From Hydractinia symbiolongicarpus (lineage: Eukaryota; Cnidaria; Hydrozoa; Anthoathecata; Hydractiniidae), in the NCBI RefSeq assembly GCF_029227915.1, contig NC_079882.1, forward strand, positions 25,425,001 through 25,489,000: a stretch of 64,000 nt of DNA. The letters run 5' to 3'. A model generated the notes under the pieces. It ran no database searches. It was given only the letters and a program-made list of their open reading frames with translations, and was not told where the DNA came from. This document shows, one piece after another, positions 26,801-38,800 of the stretch (the stretch's first letter is position 1; the number at the start of each line of letters is the position of its first letter). Made by a program: the position numbers and the translations under genes.

Positions 26801-29800
26801 TCAACGGGAATTCAAAAACAGTTCAAGTTACTGGAAGTTCGAGTTATTGGGCGTTCGAGTTATCGGGAGTGTACTGTATATATTTTCGGATGCTTAGAAA
26901 GAATCTTATTATTTATGAATGTTTAATAATAAAATTAAAGAATGGTCAAAAAATCTACAAGGTGCTACATAGTGACAAAAAAATACAGTAGTCAATTTTG
27001 TACATATTTATTTGGATATTTATTTGGATATTTATAAAAAATTTATTACGTAATATGTGAACGGTCCCTAACTGTCTGGTGCAGACGATATAATGAAATA
27101 CTTCAGAACAATTTTCTATATGTATACTAATATATATATTTATTATTAATTTTTCCCAAAAATACCAAGAAAAAAATGAATTTTCGCCAAATGGACAAAA
27201 GCTTGCTAAATTAATTCCCTTGTGGTAGCTAAAATTTACTGACTAAACTCACAAATAATCTATGCTATGGAACAAAACAATATCAAAGGAAATATTCAGT
27301 GCCAAATGGTTTTATATAACAAGTAAATGTAGCAACATATCTCGCCTACTATATACGGCCATACGTATCCAGAAGACGTTTAACGTAAGTAGCTTCACAG
27401 GTAATTTAAAATCTTGATTTGAATTCTACGTGACGTTACTGCTACCGTATAAAAGTAGACCTAACAAACAAGTTCAATCTGTCTATTAACTGCAATACTG
27501 GTAAACTTCTAATCATTTTTCTCACTTTGCAACCTTGTTGTCACTAGCAACTATGAGGGGTCCTATAACAGTAAGATACTATACTAATAACTGATATAAA
27601 CAAGGGGAATTATTTGAGGATTATGATGATTAGAAAATTGTGTAACTCTTAAAAATAAAGTTAGAACAATCAAATTTCCAAACACAGGCTAGAACTAAGG
27701 CTCTACCACTCCCCACCCTTAATGCTACGATTTCAGAAAAAAGCTTGTAAAGTATATGCTTACCAAATAAATCCTCTAGTATGTCTCATCCTCTACTTTT
27801 TTCTCATATGTGATCAATTGCCATTGTTAATGTAAAGAAATTTCCTAAATGATTTACAACTAGAATGTTAATTTTCGTACTAAAGTAACTGCATTATGAA
27901 TTAAGCAGTCAAAAAATCAAATGACATGATCATTTGGCTGTCCAAACTAACTGTGACAGAGTAGTCATGAAAAATACTGATGTGAAAAATTAGCAAAGAT
28001 TTTACTGGTGGTACAATGACATAATCATGTCAAATTTTATACAGAAGGAAATTTAAAAAGGGTGTGGTTTCAAAATTGTTAAAATAACTTAAAAATTACA
28101 TTACACAATGAAAATGGTCTCGCCTTTATGTATAGTACACATTTAAATATAAAATTAATTAATAAGAGGTACTTATCTGATTGTTTTTCATTTAAAATAA
28201 CTGCCATGTTATATCTTCCAGTAGAATTTGAAAAAACTTGCTAACGTCTTCTACAAATTCCTTGAAAGTTTATTATAGTACCTGAAAACAGGAAAAAGAC
28301 AAAAGAGAGCAACAAAGGAACTGAAACTGTACAGTATCATTCAAATTACAAAATACATTAACTTTCACATATTTAGTGCAAATTCAATTCCTTTTTATAA
28401 GGTATTAATTGCCGGTCTCCTCCATCCCCTTACAACCGGACCTATCCTCACCGATATATCTCTTTAATGTCCTCACATAATTTTTAATTTTTTTCCTTCG
28501 TGGTTTAAAATCAAGACTGTGTGATATCTTAAGTATCATCATGGCCAGTTAAAAATTATCATATAATAAAATCTTTTCATAATATACTCATTTTGAGGAA
28601 CATTAAAGTGTCAGATTTTACATTTCAGGATTTACTGACATTGGTTTCAATAGTTACCATACTCAATGATGGATCATACTTAATTTGTAAAAACTTTTGC
28701 AAAATAAACACAAAAAGTTCAAATCTAATTTTTGTGTTAACTTAGTAAAACTTGAAACTTAGTAAAGTCAATCACAATGTTAAATTTCATTTTATGCAAA
28801 AAAACATTTCTTTTTTGGCTTAAACGCTTTCTCTCAGTAACGTTTCCATAAATTAAGTTATATGAACCCCTGGCATAATTTTAAGTATATATACATACGC
28901 AATATATGTAACTAAATTTTTAGAATGTCATACACTGTATGCTTTTATTAACACATAAAATTTTACAAAAAAAGGGGAGGAAACCAAGAAGTGACCCACT
29001 TTTAAATTGACTTAGCTTAATGTTAAAAACCTTTTGTTTTACATTCTTAGAAGGAAAAAAGACAAGAAGGTAAATCAACCCAAAAGTCAGGTTACAAACT
29101 TGATTATATTAGGGCCTTCAGTAACTTAAGACTTGGTATGTGTTAATGAGCATGCATTTTAGACAAAAAGCCTTGTAAATAAAAGATTTTTCAGTGTTAA
29201 ATAAGGACAATTTAAATTTGATTATCAAAACTTTAATAAACTTTGAGTGCACACAAATGCTTAGGCTTCTTACAAAAAACGAGGATTAATTTGCCTTTAA
29301 ATTGAGTTTGTTGATAATAATCACACATCGTGATGCCTGATGTTAGGCAGAGTATTTTTACTTTATTTTAACCATGATTCTTGGATACAGCTTACTATAC
29401 ATTGATATTAAATCAAGTATCTGACTTCGGCTTATTACATCCAATAATTACGAATTCATGGGCAGACGGTTGTTTTGAGAAACAACTATTCTGTCTGTTG
29501 AACTAAAAATGTTTACCATGATTCTTGGATACAGCTTACTACACATTGATATTAGATCAAGTGTTTGACTTCGGCTTATTACATCCAATAATTACGAATT
29601 CATGGGCAGACGGTTGTTTTGAGAAACAACTATTCTGTCTGTCGAACTAAAAATGTTTACCATGATTCTTGGATACAGCTTACTATACATTGATATTATA
29701 ATCAAGTATTTGACTTCGGCTTATTACATCCAATAATTACGAATTCATGGGCAGACGGTTGTTTTGAGAAACAACTATTCTGTCTGTTGAATTAAAAATG

Positions 29801-32800
29801 TTTACCATGATTCTTGGATACAGCTTACTATACATTGATATTAAATCAAGTATTTGACTTCGGCTTATTACATCCAATAATTACGAATTCATGGTCAGAC
29901 GGTTTTTATTTTGTTTATTTTCTAAATCAAAATTTTACTTCGCATATTGATTTCACAACAAATATATGAACATATACAATGTTTTTTAATGTATATTATC
30001 TGCAACATAGGTTAATTTCAGTTGTGATTATCATTATGATTGAGATGTGCATATAATACATGAGCAATCTGCAGATGGTGAAGGACAAACTGCATCTTCA
30101 ATATCATCATCGCAAAACTCGTCAAGGTCTTTCAGCAAGTTAATATACTTTACTATAGTGATATCAAATTTTTTGATGGTTTCATTCGATAATGCTTTCA
30201 GTCGTTGCTCTTCCTCTTGTCTGGCTTTCATACGAGGATGTGTATTAACGTACAAGAGACGTTCTTGAGTAATTGGCTCGACAAGTGCCCAATTCCTTTC
30301 TTTTTCGCATCTTGAAAATGCAGTGTAAGCTGTACCAAGGTTATTTTTTTCCATCTGAATTGATTGTTGTAACTTGATACGCATGTGGGTGGCAGTTTTA
30401 CCATCTCCAATCGACATACCCTGACTTTTAGCAATTGTTATCGCATATCCTGGCATCAATGGCAGGCCATTTCTGCTGCAACAATTAGATTCACATCGAC
30501 CTTCAACAGCAGTAATTGGTATCCATGTTGGATGTTCTGGAATCCATATTGGGCCTTTATAATTTGGGAAATCGACAATGACAGCTATAGGAAATTCAGG
30601 TGGTGACATATTTGGCGAATAAAGGATTGCAATTACTTTTCCCATCGCACCATTATTAAGACCGAGGCCCGTAAGACCTTTTTGGTTCTTAGTGAGTATT
30701 ACAGTTGCACCAACTGCCATTAAAGATCTCAGCGGTATTTGACCCAGTTGCTTATCAGTCAAAGAGTGGTGTTTACCACTGCCTCTTGATGGAATTACAG
30801 CAACAGGCACACCGAGGCTAGCTAATTTATTGTGATTTTCCTCATTAACTTCATTCCATGTTTCCATCAATGTAAGGACGCGACCATGCGAAAAGTTACA
30901 TTTTTCGGTTTGTGGCAAACCATCTTCGTAACGACTATTTATATCTTGCCAGTCTTGTTGAGTGATCGATCCATTACGTATTCTAAGAAGTCGCTGCAAA
31001 AGAGCTAACTGATCTGGGCCTTGACGCATTGTTTCTGTAAGAACAATAACATCTTGAAACGAGCGATAGATTGCATAGCCAGCAAAGTTGATTGTCGAAT
31101 CATCGTGTTTTGGTGGCTGATGTAGATCCAAAGCACGAATTGGTCCAAGCTGACCAAGGTCACCAAAGAAATTGACAGCTGGTACACCACCATAATAATT
31201 ATCAAAGTCTCCCGTAGCCTCGCATAATCTTTGGCTGCACCAGGCCACAAGAAGCTTCGACTGCATGCTACGTTCATCAATATTAAGTTGAAATAATTTC
31301 AGCTCATTGTTTTCATGCATACCTGTATACTTTCTCAGCTTTCTTAGAGATACATCACCCAACGGATAGTCAGAAAGCTGGACAGAATTTAAATTCTTAT
31401 CTTTTTTCAGTTTGTGTGGTGGTGGAGTCATTGAATGTATAGTGCGACCATTAGGTATGAGGACTGATGCTGCACCAGTTGGGGCCAAGTTCATAACAGC
31501 AGAATTTCGCTTAAAAATACGCCGAACGATTCTGGTGAGCGCAGTAATGATGAATGTTTTCCCAACACCAGCTGTTCCTTGTATTAATAAACGTAATGGC
31601 TGGGTACCTGTTGGCAAAGTTCCTTTTGCAACTTGCAATAAATGCTGAAGATTTATACCAATGACTGTTCTCTGTAATTCATTAGCATTTAAGATGTTTA
31701 TTTGGGGTAAGGTACAATCATCAGCCAGATGCAATTCATTTCTTTCTGCTTCTTCAGATATAGATTGTAACCATGTGTCAGCATTAATTGGCCATTGACT
31801 ACCAAAACTTTGAATTGCATAATTATTCCAATCAAATGTAGGCCCTCCATTGGGAAGAACTTGTTGTACATCCGGCTCATTGATATCAGCAACGTGATGC
31901 CTTGCAATATCTCTCATTATCGCTCTGCCTATGTTCATTTGTGCAATGACTGAATTTTGGGAACTTTGAGAACTTGCATCTGTATATTGTGATGATTGAC
32001 ATGAAGACTGATTATCGGTTTCATTATTGATTACACGAGTGTGACTTTGTTTTCTCTCACTCTTTTTATCGAATGATTGTTTAGCCTCCTTCAATGCATC
32101 TATTAATATAGGGGGACAGTTTTCAGTTTGAACAAAGGAAGCCAAAGCAGCAGCAAATGACTCATGTTGTCCCTTCAATTCTTCAGTATTATGCCACGTT
32201 CCAACAGAAAATATAACGAGCATAGCTTTTGCATAGTCCTCAGTAACAGGCCAAACAGGTTTTGTAGATATTCCTGTAAAAACTGGCACGTGATCTACTT
32301 TGCAGGTACAATTACATTTCTTGCTCCAGTTCCATAATGATATTTCTGGCTCAGTTTCTCTACGCTTATCGCTCAAGTATTTATCCAATGTGCTATTCTT
32401 TGTAACGGTTCCATCTTCACCAGACGTATCCAATGCTCGGAAGCCACTGATACCAATGTATCGAAAATTCCTGGTACATCTAGTCAAACGGCCACCACTA
32501 TTAATAAAATCTGCCGCAGCACCTGGTACATCTACCAGACCAGCAATTTTTTGAAGTAGTCGTTGAGCCAAATTTTTAACAGTGCTTCCATCAGCAGTGT
32601 TTTCAATGAGATGCCGATAAACATGTACCAAATCTTCAGTTGAGGCTGCCCCCTTGCAAGCATAACCAGCAATGTATTTTTGAAGAGCCAGAAGATCCTG
32701 ATCGATAATGACTTGACTGTCACAATTTGCTAGCCAACTAAGCAGACGTGTTTTAACATGCATCATTAGGCGAGGATGATCGCGTGGTCCCTCATATCTA

Positions 32801-35800
32801 GGATGTTCCCCTTTTGTTATGACAGCATGAAAAGGATGAATCTCTTTGCCACTTGTTTTTTTGGTTTGTGGATCAAGATCACCAAAATGAAAACGACAGT
32901 ACTTTTTTGGAGCGGTATCCTTTTCCTTATTATTCTTACGACGATAACACAAACAACTGGAATTACAATTATGGAGACCTATTCTATTAACAAGATAAGT
33001 ATGTTGCTCTCTTATACCACCTTCATGGTTAGCGACATCTGCAAGTTCTTGCGCCAATGGGTTATGGTCTGGAGGAGCTTGACTCCCTTCTGGTGTTGGC
33101 CATTGATTTTTGTTTGGAACCCAAGTTCTAATTCCAGAGGTATCTATAATTTCATTTCCCCCAGCAGGATGCAGTGAAGTAAATATGGGTGAAAAAATGT
33201 CATCACTGTCTTCATTTGTGGTTTGCAACCAATTTTGAAGTTCTTGTGCAGCAGTTTGGGATGCTTGTGAGTCAGGTACATCATTCGACAATCCATCCAT
33301 GATTGTTTTGACCTTTTGAGCGTGTTTAGAGGACGATATAATTGCGTGACCATGTATCTCACCTCGACCTTTAGCGAATTCATATCGCCACCAACTATCA
33401 TTATATTGAAACACTTTCTTGTTGACTGTGGCAAAGTAATTTATAGTCCTTGCATCAAAATACTGTGTGACGATATGAAGATTTTGTAGAATCATTTCCC
33501 GCTTGAATTTGCTGTCGTTTTCCATTTGTTGCCGCACAGTATCTTCGTTTAAATTGTTTATTAAGGCATGATACTTAATAAGTAATTCATGTAATGGTTT
33601 CCAATGAAATTCTGCACAACTGTTGGTATCAAAATAGGCCGGTAAATCGCCAAACTCATTTCGTCTGAAAAACAACAGAGCATCCACTTTTTTTTTTTGG
33701 TCTCTCCAGTATGGATCGGTATTCACCAGGTTTTTTCCAATACTAATAATTTTTCGTGGAACTGAATCATCGTCATTTTGTAAATTATCTCTCAGTTCAG
33801 CAATTGTGAGATGCGCATCATTTTATTGTTGGGAAACAAGAAAGCTACCCTGCTGTAGTGCTTGCATTCGTAAACGCATATTCAATAAGAAAAATTTTAA
33901 GTATGGATGACGCGCTACACGATTATCAGAACAATAATATATATGTTCGATGTATTCTTCAAAGTTAATTTTACTCAACCTTGGAACCGTTAAGTCACAA
34001 TTTCCATTAATAAAAACAGTTGGGTATGCCATAGTAAAAAAACCAGGAGTTTTTAATTCTCGAATAGGCTGCTCTCGTGTATATTCCAAATTTGCATTCG
34101 CAATTGTGCCATGTTCAAGAGCTTGATTAACTGCATCTTCAGAGCCCAAGAGCTTCTGCAGTATTGTTCGCAACTCTTTGTCAGCATCTTTAGATTCAAG
34201 TGGACAAACTAAACCAGAACGGGTTATACTTTCGTCATCTTGAGGTAAGTTTTCCAGAAATTGATTTTCAGCAGGACCCTTGTCTTCCTCTGGTATAATA
34301 TGTGGCATTTCAACAACAGGCAAGCCAGGTAATTCAGAACGCATCTCTGGTAAATTTTGAATGCGGTCATATTTTATCGAAACATCCTTATAGTACTCAT
34401 TCGGTAGGAACTGAAAGTAGCGTCCTTTTAAAGGTTTGTCAATGTGATCAGAGCCATTGTATAGATGTTCACTATTAGTATCTGGATATTCAGTGCCACC
34501 TTCTGGGTATCCAAAACACAGCCCTCGTAATGCATTTTCAACTTTACCCCTTTGCACAGTATACTGTTGAACTGAATTTCGACTTCCTTTCTTTTTAATA
34601 ACCACTATTCCAACCTGAGATGGTAACGATGGCAATTCTTTAGCAATTTGCATTCTCTGAGGAAAACTGATACAATGTCCTTTTGATGCAAGCATGCCAT
34701 ATCGCAGGAGGTGTATATTCATGATAACAGTGATACGACGAATCAATGCTACTTCCAGTATGGTCAAATTTTGAAGATATGGTGGTACCGGTAAAAAATG
34801 CATATCATTATGGCGGATGTTATCGTGTAATGGGCCCAAATCATCATCATCAACTGACAGTATACCGGAAAATCTAGCAGGTGTTGTTACATTCTTTTTA
34901 AAACGACTAAGGCTTTCCCGATGACACCTGTCACACCTTCCATCGCTGAAAATTTTCCAAGGCTTAACGGCAATTGGTTTTGTTTCGTTTTCTGCAGTAG
35001 GACTGATAGGGGGAGTAGCATGAAATACTGGTCGGGTTTCACGACAAGTTTTACAGGTTGCCAAACTATGCAACTTCTCACCTTCTTCGAACTGTATTAC
35101 AGCTGCAACAACATCAGGATTTTGATGAATAGAGGAGGTTTCATTTCCATAAATTTGATCACTGGTCTGGTTGTCTGTGACAATTGTCGGAACTGACTGT
35201 GTGGTTTGTATGGACTGAGTGGTTGGTAAAATATTTACTAGATTGTGTGTAGTAATTGGAAGTGTAAGGTGTGGCAGGGAATATGTATGTTTGGAGGCAG
35301 GCGGTTTTTTCAAACTACCATTTTCCTGATTACTTACGGCTGTTTTAGAAATGTTTTTTTTGCAGCTATAAATTATTCGCCTGTGTCTGTTGAATGTTTC
35401 CATACTTGTTTCATTAACTTTAGGTTCTTCATATTTAATATTTAACTGAAGACACTTTAGCTTTAAAGCAGGTTCTTTATTATAATTTGGCTTGCGTTTA
35501 CGCTTGGTTGTAGGTTTGGTTGTAGGTTTAGGTGTAGGTTTGGGTTTAGGCTTGGATTTAGGCTTATGTTTAGGCTTAACTTTTTTTGGTATTATAGCAG
35601 CAGACATATAAGATTTCATTATTTTCTCTACTAGGAGGTCTTGATTTTGATTCAAAGTAGTAACTTCCTTTTCACCAGGTTTTTCATTAGTTATATTTTC
35701 AGGATATTTTGATGACAAACAAGGAATTTTTTTAGGTGGACTGAGTGATGTGGATGATGTAACAGGAGTAACGCTCACATTATCATCAAAGATCAACGAT

Positions 35801-38800
35801 TGATAGTGATTTTGATTAACCCTGCCAAGCAAAATGAAAGCACCTGCAGTGGTACCATCAGTCAATAGATGTGCCACTTGTTGTTCACCAGGAATATCAT
35901 GTGTTTCGTCATGAGTAGGACTAATGAGGGTATATGGGCGTGTTGCAGTACTGGTATCGGCTGTTATCAAAATGTTTACGCCCAAAATTATTGCAGTAGC
36001 CCGTATGAAAATCTCTTCAACATCAACAGTAGGTCTTGACTGAGTTTGTATGTCGCGTTCCCACTCTTCCGGCTTTATGGTTAAAAAGATTCTGTTATTT
36101 TGAAAAATTTCTAGATTACTATTTTCTCGAACAAATTTGACCACAGCTGCTCGTAGTTGAAGATGATTCTGGAAATGTAGTCCAAGGGGCACAATTTGTC
36201 TGATCTCAGGGCGATTAAGTTGCTGTACTACTGCTCTATAAAAGCAGTTGCCATCCCCTTTGGTCACTTCTCGATATGTTATATTTGACAAACCAATACT
36301 TCTAGCGTAAGCGACTATTTGATCAGCAGAAGTTGACTGATTAAGAAGATGCGTAGCATAGGAATCCTGTAGTGCTATTTGGAAGTCGATATCATTGTTA
36401 TTAAAAGGCCCAGGATTGCTTTCAATATCGCCAGATAACAGTAACAGTAATTTCAAAGACGCAAGATTTATATTACAGCTCAGACAACACATGAAAATTA
36501 TTGAAATAAAAAGTTTCAAGAAATGAATGAAGTTGTTGTTACCATCGATCTGGTCAAAAAACATTTCAGAACGGCTGTAAAAATTTGTTGTTTCATTCCT
36601 AATGTTATTGGAGCAACTAGCAGCTACATTATAAAAAGAACCAATGGTGGCACGATATGCTTGGACAGATATCATGATTAATTTGTCTTGATTATTCTAC
36701 GATGCTACAATTAGCTACAATGTGACACAATTTTATGATGCTACGGTTGCTTCCTAGCTGCAGTTAGCACCTAAATCAGATATAAACATAAACGTATATC
36801 TTCTTACTTTGGTGACTGTGGCAATGTAGTCCTTGAATCAAAATACAGGAGCAGGGAACAAAAAATAAGATTTAAACAGTAAGCTACAATTTCTACGATT
36901 AATAGCTATCTAGCCAGGTATATAATAGCCAAAATGCAAGGACACAGCTGGGGACAAAAATCAGATATAAAGATGCACCAAGCTGCAGTTTACACCTAGC
37001 TAAATGTGTTTTGTTTACTAACACAAAAGAGACGGACAAAATTATGAAATAATACTTATCCAATAATCCAGGAAGTATCAATTTCGTTCCAGCAAACAAA
37101 CACAACACACTCCGGTAAATTTCCAGAGGGTTTGAAAAAAGTGGCGCCAGAAAAGTATATTTCCATCGCTTAAACCACGTGTTCTACTTTATCCAATCAA
37201 AGCGAAGAATTTTTGTGTTTGGAAAAATCTACGTGTTCCATTTTGTCCAATAAATCAATGGAAAAAATGTTTGTTTTTGGAAAAACTATAGTTACCTCAT
37301 TCTCGTCCCCAGAGCCCTTTCAAATTTATCTCAAAGAGCTCTGGGGTCGAGAATGTAGTTACCTGCGTCTGCATTAGCAAGTTCGCAGTTTGTTCCGGAC
37401 GCAATATATCGCATATAAATATGTTGAAAAAATATATCACGGGCCAATGACATTACTTTTTGTTTATAATCTAACCAATCAGAAAGTGCTAAGATGTAAA
37501 TAAACATGGTATCCGGTGTCCGTTTACCTACCGGTGGGTCAAAGAAGGGTCGGTTTCATTTAGGATACTATACTAGCTAGCCAGTTTTAATCCTATAGAT
37601 ATTCCTAATCAGGGCAAAATTACCCGACTGAATATAATATGTGTAGTCAAAAGATATGAGCCTGTCAAGAACAATTCTTTTTTTCCAGCTACTTTTATAC
37701 TAGCCAGCTATATGTTCACTAGCTTTAGTTAGGTAGCTAGTGATGATCTTTTTACATGGCTTTGCATTAGCTAGGTAGCTAGCTAAAGGCTAAAAAGTTG
37801 TTCATTACATGTATCAAATAGTATAATTTAATAGAAAATACAGTAAACAACTTCCCTGATAAGACAACAATAGAAAAAGCAAGCTTAATTACGGATTACC
37901 AAGGCGTGCATTATAGTTATGTTTTTCCTAGCCCTGTCCAGGATTCGAACCCAGATCTCCCATTTCCATAAATGAGTGTCATAGCCATTAGACCAACAGG
38001 GCATAATACATAATATATACATGGCATACAGAATTTTAACAGTTTCACATTATACTCAGAAACTTACTAAGCTTTCTTCTGTACCTTGACTGTTAATATT
38101 GTTAGAGTTATTAACAACCAATATCGTCAAATCCATATATACATATATTTAAATATTTTCAGTATAGCTATAGGTGTTGACGATTGCATGATAACCGTTC
38201 GTCAGAATTTGCCCTGGTAATAAAAAATGCAGGTGTTGGATGTAAGCATCAGAATTTAAAACGTCTCAAACAAATAACAAATGTATATACATGTTCAAAA
38301 AGTTTCCCGATATATATATTTATATTGCAATAATTTCCGTTTCTGTAACTTGAGCCGTACTGGTGTATGCTCACTGGCAGGGTTAAAAAAATTTATTTCC
38401 TGACCTGTGTACAATATAGCTACAATCGTCCACAAAAATATGGCTTTCCATTCCCCCTCAATGTTGAAAACTACTGCCCTTTGTGGCTGACCAACGTAAA
38501 CGATTACACGTGACATACCTTTACATAAACATTGATCATCAGTGGGGACCGAACGTACTATTTGCAGAATATGTGACTATAGCTAGCTATGTTTTTTTGC
38601 TGACTTTTCTAAACTTTTTGGTTCTTGGTTTTTCATATATAAAACTGTCAGAGCCAACAAATTTTGTGTTGCTGACTTTTCTAAAATAGTAATGTCGCGC
38701 CATAGATTAGTGGTTATAGCTCTCGTACTCTGTGCGGGAGACCGGGGTTCGATTCCTCTTGACGGCGATTCAACATGGGCGAGTGAATGTTACCATACCC

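Larger units (their letters stand above)
29371..37390 (-). mobile_element. Helitron (OTU-Rep-PIF1 helicase type), approximate extent
   Basis: A single reading frame of 2,214 codons (36675 to 30034, minus) has one in-frame TAA at 33825-33823. It encodes an OTU protease, a Helitron Rep with HUH and two-tyrosine motifs, and a PIF1-family helicase. The 3' side carries a 144 bp repeat array with hairpins. The 5' side is a few hundred bases of unassigned sequence. The exact termini were not found, so the limits given are a guess. It is inserted antisense in INTS13 intron 14. Confidence 0.8.

Noticed and set aside
30047-33434. Several open frames on both strands inside the Helitron Rep/helicase region
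   Set aside because: They overlap a long frame with clear Rep and PIF1 motifs and show no motifs themselves.
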